A stretch of DNA of 56,641 nucleotides from Pseudomonas sp. IPO3778 (lineage in GTDB: Bacteria; Pseudomonadota; Gammaproteobacteria; Pseudomonadales; Pseudomonadaceae). This document shows, piece by piece, positions 7,845 to 16,717 of the stretch (position 1 is its first letter; the number at the start of each line of letters is the position of its first letter). Location: positions 1-56,641 of the forward strand of contig NZ_JACARC010000061.1 in assembly GCF_013386825.1 (NCBI RefSeq). The letters run 5' to 3'. The position numbers were made by a program, and so were the translations under genes. The notes under the pieces were generated by a model. That model saw nothing but the letters and a program-made list of their open reading frames with translations. It had not been told where the DNA came from and ran no database searches.

Positions 7845-9572
7845 ATGAAGTTTCCAGGAAGATTTACCAGCGGCTTGATCCTGCTGTTCACGAGCTGCGG
7901 CGCCTTGGCGCAAAGCGAATTGGATGTGCGCATCAAACCTTCAAACGACGCGTTGAAAGCCAACATCGAAGGCTATATCGGCGGGGTCGGCGATCGTGAC
8001 GAAGAAGCCTTGCAGCGGTTCAGCCGTGGCGCCGAGGAGCAGGCCCGCAAGGCCGCCCAGGCGCTGGGCTTCTATCAACCGCAGATTGCCAGCGATGTGA
8101 AGGGCGGCAAGAACCCGCGCCTGATCCTTACCATCGACCCCGGCGAACCGGTGCATTTGCGTAATGTGACCATTCGGGTCGATGGCCAGGCCGCCGACCT
8201 CAAAGGCTTTCGCGTGCCCAGCAGCGACCAGCTCAAACCCGGTGCCGTGCTCAATCACGGCAACTATGAAGATGCCAAGCGCGTCATCCAGAACCAGGCG
8301 TCACGCTACGGCTTTTTCAGCGGGCGCTTTACCCGCCAGAAACTCTCGGTGGACCCCCAGGCGGGCGTGGCCGATATCGAACTCATTTATGACAGCGGCC
8401 CACGCTACACCCTGGGCAAGGTGAGCTTTACCGGCGACACGCCGTTTGATGAAGACCTGCTGCAACGCATGGTGCCGTTCAAGAGCGGCGCGCCCTACGA
8501 CTCCGAACTGATCGCCGAACTCAACCAGAACCTGCAGGGCAGCGGCTTTTTTGAGGGCGTGCGCGTGGACGCCGCCCCGGCGGCGTCGACTAACGATGTG
8601 ATCCCGGTGGCTGTGCAACTGGAAACCCGCAAGCCCCGCACCATGGGCCTGGGCCTGGGTTACTCGACCGACGTCGGTCCCCGCGGCAAGGCCAACTGGA
8701 CGCGGCATTGGGTCAACCCTCAGGGCCACAGCTATGGCTGGGAAGCCGAACTGTCGGCACCCCGGCAGAACGTCGGGCTGTGGTACGACATTCCCCTGGA
8801 CCCGCCGCTGACCGACAAACTGCGTTTTGCCGGCGGCTACCAGAATGAAGAAATCGCCAACACCGACACCCTGAGCAAGTTGCTCACCCTCGGCCCCGAG
8901 TGGCACAGCAAGTTGCCCAGCGGCTGGACCCGGGTGATTTCGCTCAAGTATCAGCGCGAAGAATATCGCCTGGGCAATGACTCCGGTCTCAGTAACCTGG
9001 TGATGCCGGGCATCACCTATTCCTACCTGCGCAGCGACAATCGCATCGACCCGCACAATGGCTATCGCCTGCTGTTCGACGCCAAGGTCGCCAAGGAAGG
9101 GCTGGGTTCCGACACCAACCTGCTTTACGGCACGGCGACCATCAAGGGCCTGACCACGTTGTGGGACAACCACCGCTTCCTGGCCCGGGCGCAATTTGGC
9201 GGCAGTGCCACCAACGGCTACAAGTCCGTACCGCCGTCGTTGCGCTTTTTTGCCGGTGGCGACCAGAGCGTGCGCGGTTACGAGTACCAGACCCTGTCGC
9301 CGGAAAACGACCGTGGCGACCGCATCGGTGGCCGCTACATGGTGGCCCTGAGCGCCGAGTATCAATACTCCATCGCCGAAAAATGGCGGATCGCGACCTT
9401 TATCGACCAGGGCAACTCGTTCAACACCCTGGAAATGCCGAGCCTGAAAACCGGTGTGGGTGTGGGCGTGCGCTGGGTTTCTCCGGTCGGCCCGATCCGC
9501 CTCGACCTGGCCCATGCCCTCGAAGATCCGGGCGGCATTCGTTTGCACTTTTCCATGGGGCCTGAGCTGTGA
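7845..9572 (+). CDS. tamA: TamA, outer-membrane translocation and assembly component
   Basis: A BamA/Omp85-family outer membrane protein that works with TamB in autotransporter assembly and lipid transport to the outer membrane. It has 575 residues with a signal peptide ending ALA-QS (about 22). POTRA domains follow (about 25-265; GEPVHLRNVTIRVDG and YTLGKVSFTGDTPFDEDLL are typical), then a 16-strand barrel (about 275-575) with the conserved VRGY motif (GGDQSVRGYEYQ). Its last codons overlap the tamB start by four bases (ATGA), so translation is coupled. No strong ribosome site precedes the ATG at 7845. Confidence 0.93.
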   Translation: MKFPGRFTSGLILLFTSCGALAQSELDVRIKPSNDALKANIEGYIGGVGDRDEEALQRFSRGAEEQARKAAQALGFYQPQIASDVKGGKNPRLILTIDPGEPVHLRNVTIRVDGQAADLKGFRVPSSDQLKPGAVLNHGNYEDAKRVIQNQASRYGFFSGRFTRQKLSVDPQAGVADIELIYDSGPRYTLGKVSFTGDTPFDEDLLQRMVPFKSGAPYDSELIAELNQNLQGSGFFEGVRVDAAPAASTNDVIPVAVQLETRKPRTMGLGLGYSTDVGPRGKANWTRHWVNPQGHSYGWEAELSAPRQNVGLWYDIPLDPPLTDKLRFAGGYQNEEIANTDTLSKLLTLGPEWHSKLPSGWTRVISLKYQREEYRLGNDSGLSNLVMPGITYSYLRSDNRIDPHNGYRLLFDAKVAKEGLGSDTNLLYGTATIKGLTTLWDNHRFLARAQFGGSATNGYKSVPPSLRFFAGGDQSVRGYEYQTLSPENDRGDRIGGRYMVALSAEYQYSIAEKWRIATFIDQGNSFNTLEMPSLKTGVGVGVRWVSPVGPIRLDLAHALEDPGGIRLHFSMGPEL

Positions 9573-12500
9573 TGCGTGGTTTGAAAATAGCGGGGCTGGC
9601 CGTGCTGGCGGTCCTCGCGGTGACAGTGCTGGCGCTGTGGACGGTGCTGGGTACGCAAGTCGGCAGCCGTTGGGTGCTGGGCCAGGTGCCGGGGTTGACC
9701 GTGGAGAATTTCCAGGGGCGCCTGGGCGGCCAGTGGCGTGCCGATCATCTGTTGTGGCAACAAGATGGCAGTCGCGTGGAGCTGCAAGCGCCGAAGTTCG
9801 ACTGGTCGCCGGCCTGCCTGATGCGCATGACGGTGTGCATCAACCAACTGGATGTGGAGCAGGTGAGCCTGCAATTTCCACCCAGTGCGCAAGCAAGCAG
9901 CGGCCCGATCACCCTGCCGGACCTGAAATTGCCGGTTGCCCTTCAGTTGGGTGACATCCGCGTCGGCAGCCTGGTGTTCAACGGCAGCGAAGAACTCCAG
10001 GGCCTGCAACTGGCGGCGCACTGGACGGCCGCCGGGATGCAGATCGACTCGGTGCACCTGCAGCGGGACGGCCTGGTACTCGACCTCTCCGGCCTGTTGC
10101 AGCCCTCCGGTCACTGGCCATTGACTGCTGCCGGTAACCTGAGCCTGCCTTATGCCCCCGGCGGTGCGCCCTGGACGCTGGCGCTCAAGGTCGATGGCGA
10201 CTTGCTCAAAACCCTCAAGCTCGACGCCGACAGCAGCGGCTACCTGCCGGCCAAACTCAGCGGCGAGTTGCAACCCCTGGTGGAAAACCTGCCGGCGCAG
10301 TTGCACATCACCGCTGACGGTTTCAAACCCGGCGCCGACTTGCCCGATACCCTGCAACTCAATCAGCTGGACCTGACGGCCAAGGGCGACCTGAGCAACG
10401 GTTACCAACTGCTGGGCAAAGCCGTACTGCCGGCGGAAAAAGGCCCGGTGGACCTGCTGCTGCAAGGCAGGGTCGACGCCAAGGGTGCGCAGATCGCCGG
10501 GCTGGATTTGAACGCAGGCGATAAACAAAGCCTCAAGCTCAGCGCTAACCTGGACTGGCAGCAAGGCTTCAGCGCCGATGCGAAAATCGACTGGCTGGAC
10601 TTTCCCTGGCATCGCCTCTACCCGGTGATCGACGAACCCCAAGTAGCTTTGCGTACCTTCAATGGCGAAGTCTCCTACAAGGACGGCAACTACCTGGGCA
10701 ACTTCAAGGCCGACCTCGACGGCCCGGCGGGCAAGTTCAGCCTGGCCAGCCCGTTCAGCGGCGACCTCAAGCAAGTGTTCCTGCCCGAGCTGAAACTCGC
10801 CGCCGGCCAAGGCAAGGCTGAAGGCCACCTGAACCTGCAATTTGCCGACGGCATTGCCTGGGACACTGCCCTTGACCTGTCGGCTATCAACCCGGCGTAT
10901 TGGGTTGCGGAACTGCCCGGCACCCTCGCGGGCCCGCTGCGCAGCAAGGGTGAAATGAAAAACGAGCAACTCAAGCTCAACGCCGACCTCGACCTCAAGG
11001 GCCGCCTGCGCGGCCAACCCGCCGTGCTCCAGGCCAAGGCCGAAGGCGCAGGCGAGCAATGGACCCTTGGTACCCTGGACATCCGCCTCGGCGACAACCG
11101 CATCTTCGGCAGTGGCAGCCTGCAACAACGGCTGGCCGGGCAAATCGACATCAAGCTGACGCGCCTCGCCCAACTCTGGCCGCAACTGCGCGGGCAGATG
11201 AACGGGCGCCTCGACGTCGCCGGCACCCTGAAAGCGCCTCAGGGCAAGCTAAACCTGGTCGGCCAGCAACTGGCGTTTGAAGACAACCGCCTGCAAACCC
11301 TGACCCTGGACGCGAACCTGGATAATGCCCAACGCGCCAAAATCCACCTGAAGGGCAGCGGCATCCAGGCCGGTGAAACCCAGGTCGGCACCTTTACCGC
11401 CAGCGCCCAGGGCGATATCAAAAGCCAGAACGTCCAGCTCGACCTGGCCGGCCCGCTGCTCAAGCTGGCATTGGCCCTGGACGGCAACCTCGACAAAGGC
11501 AACTGGCGTGGGCGTCTGGCCAGCGGCGATATACAAGCCGGTGGCCAGGACTGGAAGCTGCAAGCCCCGGCGAAAATCGAGCGCATGGCCGATGGCAAGC
11601 TGACCTTTGCCGCCCACTGCTGGGTATCCGGCCCGGCGAGCCTGTGCGGCGAAGACCAGCGGCTGATGCCCGAGCCCAAGCTGCGTTACCACCTCAAGCA
11701 GTTCCCTATCGACAGCCTGGCGGCGTTTTTGCCGAAAGACTTCGCCTGGCAGGGCAAGCTCAGTGCCGACGTGCAACTCGACCTGCCGGCCAGCGGCCCC
11801 AAAGGCGTGGTGTCGGTGGATGCCGGCGGCGGCACCTTGCGGGTCAAGGACAAGGACCAGTGGCTGGATTTCCCCTACGACACCCTGAAGCTGGAAACCA
11901 CCCTCAACCCCAAGCGCATCGACACCCAGCTCAACTTCCGCGGTGGCAAGCTTGGCGAGTTGCTGTTGCAGGCGCAGATCAACCCGCTGCCGAAGAACAA
12001 ACCGATCACCGGCAATTTCACCCTGACCGGCCTCGACCTCGCCGTGGCCCGGCCGTTTGTACCGATGGTCGAGAAACTCAACGGCAAGCTCAACGGTAAC
12101 GGGCGAATCGGTGGCAGCTTGCTGGCGCCTCAGGTCAACGGCAGCATCAACCTGATCGGCGGCGAAATCTCCGGCCCGGAACTGCCCACCAGCTTCGAAG
12201 GCCTGAATATCCAGGCGTTGATTGCCGGCGAAAGCGTGCAGCTCAATGGCGGCTGGCGCAGTGGCAAGGCCGGGCAGGGCACGATCAAGGGCCAGGTCGA
12301 CTGGGGCCAGGCCCTGGCGGTGGACATCGCGCTGCAAGGCACGCAACTGCCGGTCACCGTGGAACCGTACGCGGCCCTGGAAGTGGCGCCCGACCTGAAA
12401 ATCAGCATGAAGAACGACAAGCTGGCGATCTCCGGCAAGGTGCAGATTCCCAAGGGCGAGATCACCGTGCGCGAGCTGCCGCCGTCGACCGTCAAAGTCT

Positions 12501-13255
12501 CGGATGACACGGTGATCGTCGGCAGCCAGACCGAAGAGGGCAAGCCGCCCATGGCCATGGCGATGGACATTGATGTGGAGGTGGGCAAGGACAAGCTGAG
12601 CTTCGCCGGGTTTGGCCTCACCGCCAACCTGCAAGGCCACGTGCACATCGGCGACAACATGGACACCCGTGGCGAACTGTGGCTCAACGACGGCCGCTAC
12701 CGTGCCTACGGCCAACGCCTTACGGTGCGCCGTGCACGGTTGCTGTTTGCCGGGCCGATTGACCAGCCGTACCTGGATATCGAGGCCGTGCGGATAACCA
12801 CCGAGCCGTCCCGGACAGTCACCGCCGGTATTCGTCTGAGCGGCAGTGCCGAGCAGCCGACGACGCAAATTTTCTCGGAGCCGGCCATGGCCCAAGAGGA
12901 TGCGTTGTCGTATCTGGTGTTGGGGCGTTCACGTACCACCACCGGCGAGGACAACAACATGCTCGCTGAAGCAGCGCTAGGCCTTGGGCTAATGGGCAGC
13001 GCCGGGGTGACCTCGGACATTGCCAAGAACCTGGGGCTCCAGGACTTCGAACTCGACACCCAGGGCAGCGGCACCAACACCGCCGTGGTGGCCAGCGGCA
13101 AGATTTCCGAGAAGCTCAGCCTGCGTTATGGCGTGGGGGTGTTCGAACCGGCCAACACCATTGCCTTGCGCTATTTGCTGAGCAAGAAGGTGTACCTGGA
13201 AGTGGCCAGCGGTGTGGCCAGCTCCCTGGATATTTTCTACAAGCGGGACTTTTAG
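9569..13255 (+). CDS. tamB: TamB, inner-membrane-anchored AsmA/TamB-like protein
   Basis: A 1228-residue partner of TamA that spans the periplasm. A single N-terminal anchor (about 5-30, LKIAGLAVLAVLAVTVLALWTVL) precedes a very long beta-rich region of repeated amphipathic strands, thought in this family to form a lipid-conducting groove. The C-terminal DUF490 domain (about 900-1228) ends in an amphipathic stretch and a terminal phenylalanine (FYKRDF). Length and architecture match the family. It is the second gene of a two-gene unit with tamA (4-base overlap). A REPIN follows directly. Confidence 0.93.
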   Translation: MMRGLKIAGLAVLAVLAVTVLALWTVLGTQVGSRWVLGQVPGLTVENFQGRLGGQWRADHLLWQQDGSRVELQAPKFDWSPACLMRMTVCINQLDVEQVSLQFPPSAQASSGPITLPDLKLPVALQLGDIRVGSLVFNGSEELQGLQLAAHWTAAGMQIDSVHLQRDGLVLDLSGLLQPSGHWPLTAAGNLSLPYAPGGAPWTLALKVDGDLLKTLKLDADSSGYLPAKLSGELQPLVENLPAQLHITADGFKPGADLPDTLQLNQLDLTAKGDLSNGYQLLGKAVLPAEKGPVDLLLQGRVDAKGAQIAGLDLNAGDKQSLKLSANLDWQQGFSADAKIDWLDFPWHRLYPVIDEPQVALRTFNGEVSYKDGNYLGNFKADLDGPAGKFSLASPFSGDLKQVFLPELKLAAGQGKAEGHLNLQFADGIAWDTALDLSAINPAYWVAELPGTLAGPLRSKGEMKNEQLKLNADLDLKGRLRGQPAVLQAKAEGAGEQWTLGTLDIRLGDNRIFGSGSLQQRLAGQIDIKLTRLAQLWPQLRGQMNGRLDVAGTLKAPQGKLNLVGQQLAFEDNRLQTLTLDANLDNAQRAKIHLKGSGIQAGETQVGTFTASAQGDIKSQNVQLDLAGPLLKLALALDGNLDKGNWRGRLASGDIQAGGQDWKLQAPAKIERMADGKLTFAAHCWVSGPASLCGEDQRLMPEPKLRYHLKQFPIDSLAAFLPKDFAWQGKLSADVQLDLPASGPKGVVSVDAGGGTLRVKDKDQWLDFPYDTLKLETTLNPKRIDTQLNFRGGKLGELLLQAQINPLPKNKPITGNFTLTGLDLAVARPFVPMVEKLNGKLNGNGRIGGSLLAPQVNGSINLIGGEISGPELPTSFEGLNIQALIAGESVQLNGGWRSGKAGQGTIKGQVDWGQALAVDIALQGTQLPVTVEPYAALEVAPDLKISMKNDKLAISGKVQIPKGEITVRELPPSTVKVSDDTVIVGSQTEEGKPPMAMAMDIDVEVGKDKLSFAGFGLTANLQGHVHIGDNMDTRGELWLNDGRYRAYGQRLTVRRARLLFAGPIDQPYLDIEAVRITTEPSRTVTAGIRLSGSAEQPTTQIFSEPAMAQEDALSYLVLGRSRTTTGEDNNMLAEAALGLGLMGSAGVTSDIAKNLGLQDFELDTQGSGTNTAVVASGKISEKLSLRYGVGVFEPANTIALRYLLSKKVYLEVASGVASSLDIFYKRDF

Positions 13256-13265
13256 GGGCCCCCGC

Positions 13266-13368
13266 CTTGTAGGAGCGCGCTTGCTCGCGAAAAACGTCAA
13301 CGATAACGCGTGCATGCGGTATGCACGCGTTGCCTGTCAGTTCTTCGCGAGCAAGTTCGCTCCTACAG
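13266..13368. repeat. REPIN after tamB
   Basis: The left arm TTGTAGGAGCGCGCTTGCTCGCGAA and the right arm TTCGCGAGCAAGTTCGCTCCTACA surround an inner palindromic core (GCGTGCATGCGGTATGCACGC). It is the same family as the repeat at 1986-2089. Confidence 0.9.
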
Positions 13369-13414
13369 AAGAGCGCCATTTATCCGCTAATTAGCAAGCA
13401 ACCTAACTATTCGT

Positions 13415-13470
13415 TTGACATTCGCTGCCTAGGCAGTAACATCGTGACATACATTCACTGCTTAGGCAGT
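13415..13470 (+). promoter_or_regulatory. Promoter with two MarR-type dyads upstream of the efflux operon
   Basis: TTGACA (13415-13420) and TAACAT (13437-13442), 16 bases apart, form a likely sigma-70 promoter. The spacer holds the perfect palindrome CTGCCTAGGCAG (13425-13436). A second, near-perfect dyad ACTGCTTAGGCAGT (13457-13470) covers the expected transcription start. The MarR start codon is at 13487. Two operators that block polymerase fit autorepression by MarR. Confidence 0.75.
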
Positions 13471-13486
13471 TAATAGGTTGGTCACG

Positions 13487-13960
13487 ATGAAACACTTCAC
13501 CCCCGAAAACTTCCACAACTGCCACCTCGGCCTGCTGCTGGGTCGCGCTGCGCTGCTCAAAGACAAGATCATCGACACCCATATGGAACCCCACGGCATC
13601 ACCGCCGCGCAGTTCAAGGTGTTGATCATCATGGCCCAGTACGGCGTCGACACCCCGGCCGAGCTGTGCCGCAACCTGTCCCTGGACAGCGGCTCCATGA
13701 CCCGCATGCTCGACCGCCTGGAGCAAAAGGACCTGCTGGCGCGCAAGCGTTCCGAGCAGGACCGGCGCCAGGTGCAGTTGGTACTGACCGAGGAAGGCCA
13801 GCGCGTGGCCGACAGGCTGCCGGACATCGGTGCCCAGGCCTTGAACCAATTGGCGGGCGCGCTGGAGCCGGGTGAACTGCAAACCCTGGAAAACATTTTG
13901 AAGAAAATTCTGATAGCTGCGGGTGATCCCATCACCATTCAGCGGGTAGGTGGTGCATGA
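13487..13960 (+). CDS. MarR-family repressor of the efflux operon
   Basis: A 157-residue winged-helix MarR protein. The ATG at 13487 is preferred over an in-frame TTG at 13478. The DNA-binding core is about 45-110 (TPAELCRNLSLDSGSMTRMLDRLEQKDLLARKRSEQDRRQVQLVLTEEG), with the recognition helix and DxR wing typical of the family. It probably represses its own operon until a drug or lipophilic ligand binds, as EmrR and the PA5157-type regulators do. Its stop overlaps the start of the outer membrane gene by four bases (13957-13960). Operator dyads lie just upstream. Confidence 0.92.
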   Translation: MKHFTPENFHNCHLGLLLGRAALLKDKIIDTHMEPHGITAAQFKVLIIMAQYGVDTPAELCRNLSLDSGSMTRMLDRLEQKDLLARKRSEQDRRQVQLVLTEEGQRVADRLPDIGAQALNQLAGALEPGELQTLENILKKILIAAGDPITIQRVGGA

Positions 13961-15420
13961 ACAATCACTCCTTGCGTGCCGGCCTCAGCCTTGTGCTGGT
14001 GGCCATGACAATGGCCGGTTGTGCCAATTTCAGCGGCTTGAACACAGAAGGCAAACGCCTCGAAGCCAACACCTTGCAAACCGGCAAATCCCTCAGCGGT
14101 GTGACACTGTCGAGCGCTGCCTGGCCCACCGCCGACTGGTGGAAAAACCTGGGCGATCCGCAATTGGATGGCCTGATCCAGGAAGCCCTGCAAAACAGCC
14201 CCGACATGCAAGTGGCCAGCGCCCGCGCCCATCAGGCCGAAGCCGCCGCCTATGCTGCCGACGCCGCACGCATGCCGACCCTGGATGCCAGCGCCGGTGT
14301 CAGCCGTTCGCGCCTGGCCAAGGACCAGGACCCGTTGGGCCAGGGCGATGCCTACGCCACCGTGCGTAACATCGGTGCCAGCTTCAACTACAACTTTGAC
14401 CTGTGGGGTGGCCAGCGTGCCGCCTGGGAAGCAGCGCTGGGCCAGGCCCGCGCCGCCGAAGTCGACCAACAGGCTGCGCGCCTGACCCTGGCGGCCAACG
14501 TTGCCAAGGCCTACAGCGACCTGGGCCAGGCCCATATCGTGCGCGACCTGGCCAATGATGACCTCAAGCGTACCCGGCAAATGCTCGACCTGGGCCAGCG
14601 TCGCCTGAACTCCGGGATCGACAGCCAGTACCAGTACCAGCAAACCGAAAGCCTGGAAGCCAGCTCCCAGTCGCAGCTGATCGATGCGGAAAAACAACTG
14701 CAGAGCGCCAAGATCGCCCTCGCCGTGTTGCTCGGCAAAGGCCCGGACCGTGGCAGCGAACTGGTGCGCCCCAACGTGCTCAAGCCGAGCGCCGTTGCTG
14801 TACCGTCGGTGTTGCCTGCCGAACTGGTGGGCCGTCGTCCGGACCTGATCGCCGCACGCTGGCGTGTGGAGGCGGCGAGCAAGGACGTTGCGGCCAGCAA
14901 GACCCGCTTCTACCCCAACCTCAACCTGAGCGCGAGCGCCGGGGCCGAGTCGTTGCTGGGGGATGCGATGTTTGGTTCGGCCAGCCGCTTCTTCAGCATT
15001 GCGCCGACCATTTCGCTGCCGATCTTCGACGGTGGCCGGTTGCGCGCCGACCTCGATGCCCGCGACGCCGACTACGACCTGGCGGTGGCCCAGTACAACA
15101 AAACCCTGGTGCAAGCCTTGGGCGACATCGGCAACACCCTCGTGCAGTTGCGCGAGACCGGCCGGCAGATCCAGGCACAGCAACACGCTGCTGACATTGC
15201 CCAACAGTCTTACGACACCGGGGTCCAGCGTTACAGCTCAGGTATCGGGAATTACCTGGACGTGCTCAGCATCGAACAGCAATTACTCCAGGCCCAACGT
15301 CAGTTGGCCACCCTGAATGCCGAGCAAATCGATCTTTCGATTCAATTGATGCAGGCCCTGGGCGGCGGTTTCCACGCCGATAACGTGGCCTCGACCACCC
15401 CAGCCACGCGCACTGAATAA
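13957..15420 (+). CDS. Outer membrane efflux lipoprotein (NodT/OprM family)
   Basis: A TolC-like outer membrane channel of 487 residues for the EmrAB-type pump encoded next. The N-terminus is a lipoprotein signal with cysteine at position 22 (MTMAGC). Two outer-membrane-efflux repeats follow, each with long coiled-coil helices (about 75-275 and 290-470), with the signatures DLWGGQRAAWEAALGQARAAEVDQ and LPAELVGRRPDLIAARWRVEAAS. These are strong NodT-family marks. It is translationally coupled to marR and lies 15 bases before emrA, so the pump is complete within one operon. Confidence 0.92.
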   Translation: MNNHSLRAGLSLVLVAMTMAGCANFSGLNTEGKRLEANTLQTGKSLSGVTLSSAAWPTADWWKNLGDPQLDGLIQEALQNSPDMQVASARAHQAEAAAYAADAARMPTLDASAGVSRSRLAKDQDPLGQGDAYATVRNIGASFNYNFDLWGGQRAAWEAALGQARAAEVDQQAARLTLAANVAKAYSDLGQAHIVRDLANDDLKRTRQMLDLGQRRLNSGIDSQYQYQQTESLEASSQSQLIDAEKQLQSAKIALAVLLGKGPDRGSELVRPNVLKPSAVAVPSVLPAELVGRRPDLIAARWRVEAASKDVAASKTRFYPNLNLSASAGAESLLGDAMFGSASRFFSIAPTISLPIFDGGRLRADLDARDADYDLAVAQYNKTLVQALGDIGNTLVQLRETGRQIQAQQHAADIAQQSYDTGVQRYSSGIGNYLDVLSIEQQLLQAQRQLATLNAEQIDLSIQLMQALGGGFHADNVASTTPATRTE

Positions 15421-15435
15421 TTCAAGGTACTTGTC

Positions 15436-16653
15436 ATGGCCACTGCCGAAACCAGCAACAACGCTCCTGAAACAAACAAGGGTGAACAACCCAACACCAG
15501 CAACCCGCGCAAACGCAAAGTCATGCTGTTTGTCCTGGCGCTGATCGTCATCCTCGGTGCCGTGGGCGTGTGGGGGTGGTACGAGTTCTATGGCCGCTTC
15601 AGCGAAAGCACCGACGACGCCTACGTCAACGGCAACGTGGTGGAAATCACCCCGCTGGTCACCGGTACCGTGGTGAGCATCGGCGCCGACGATGGCGACC
15701 TGGTGCATGAAGGCCAGGTGCTGATCAACTTCGACCCCAACGACGCGGCCGTCGGCCTGCAAAGTGCCCAGGCCAACCTGGCCCGCACCGTGCGCCAGGT
15801 GCGGGGCTTGTACAGCAACGTCGATGGCATGAAAGCCCAGGTACTGGCGCAACAAGCCAACGTGCAAAAGGCCCAGGACAACTACAACCGGCGTAAGAAC
15901 CTCGCCGCCGGCGGGGCGATTTCCCAGGAAGAGCTGTCCCACGCCCGCGATGACCTGACCTCGGCGCAAAACGCTTTGGCCAACGTGCAGCAACAGTTCA
16001 AGACCACCAGCGCCCTGGTGGATGACACGGTGATTTCGTCCCACCCGGACGTGCAGGCCGCCGCCGCGCAATTGCGCCAGGCTTACCTGACCAACGCCCG
16101 CAGCACCCTCATCGCACCGGTGACCGGCTATGTGGCCAAACGCACCGTGCAACTGGGCCAACGGGTTCAGCCGGGCACCGCGCTGATGGCGGTGATCCCC
16201 CTGGATCAGCTGTGGATCGACGCCAACTTCAAGGAAACCCAGCTGCGCAATATGCGCATCGGCCAGCCGGTGGATATTGAATCCGACATCTACGGCAGCG
16301 ACGTGAAGTTCAGCGGCACCGTGGACAGCCTTGGCGCGGGCACCGGCAGTGCGTTTGCCTTGCTGCCGGCGCAGAACGCCACCGGTAACTGGATCAAGAT
16401 CGTGCAACGGGTGCCGGTGCGCATTCATGTGAACGCCGAAGAACTGGCCAAGCACCCGCTGCGGGTGGGCTTGTCCACCGTGGTCAACGTCGACCTGCAC
16501 GACCAGAGCGGCCCGGTACTGGCCCAGCAGGCGCCGCAAAAGGCTTCGTTCACCACCAACGTGTACGACCGCCAATTGGCTGAAGCCGACGCGATGATCA
16601 CCCAACTGATCCATGACAACAGCGTTGCCGCTCCCAAGGCTGCCCAGCGCTGA
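15436..16653 (+). CDS. emrA: EmrA-type membrane fusion protein
   Basis: The periplasmic adaptor that links the EmrB pump to the outer membrane channel. It has 405 residues. A cytoplasmic Lys/Arg stretch (NPRKRK) precedes one transmembrane helix (about 31-53). The barrel-sandwich lipoyl half-motifs follow (DDAYVNGNVVEITPLVTGTV and TLIAPVTGYVAKRTVQLGQRV) around a coiled-coil hairpin (about 110-215). The C-terminal beta-barrel carries WIDANFKETQLRNMRIGQPV, a hallmark of EmrA/HlyD adaptors. The ATG has AAGGTA about nine bases upstream. Confidence 0.92.
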   Translation: MATAETSNNAPETNKGEQPNTSNPRKRKVMLFVLALIVILGAVGVWGWYEFYGRFSESTDDAYVNGNVVEITPLVTGTVVSIGADDGDLVHEGQVLINFDPNDAAVGLQSAQANLARTVRQVRGLYSNVDGMKAQVLAQQANVQKAQDNYNRRKNLAAGGAISQEELSHARDDLTSAQNALANVQQQFKTTSALVDDTVISSHPDVQAAAAQLRQAYLTNARSTLIAPVTGYVAKRTVQLGQRVQPGTALMAVIPLDQLWIDANFKETQLRNMRIGQPVDIESDIYGSDVKFSGTVDSLGAGTGSAFALLPAQNATGNWIKIVQRVPVRIHVNAEELAKHPLRVGLSTVVNVDLHDQSGPVLAQQAPQKASFTTNVYDRQLAEADAMITQLIHDNSVAAPKAAQR

Positions 16654-16669
16654 TTCGCCAATCCATCAG

Positions 16670-16690
16670 CTACGGCCCCGGCGGCCGTAG
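16670..16690 (+). other. GC-rich hairpin between emrA and emrB
   Basis: Eight-base arms CTACGGCC and GGCCGTAG with a CCGGC loop lie in the 64-base gap between the two genes. No T-run follows, so it is not a classic terminator. It may be an RNA processing or stabilising element that sets the relative level of emrB. Confidence 0.45.
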
Positions 16691-16717
16691 CGCCCATCAT
16701 GTTGCACAGGATTCGCG

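Noticed and set aside
9362..12895. Long minus-strand frames opposite tamB
   Set aside because: They are shadows of the tamB reading frame; composition is biased and no domain is seen.
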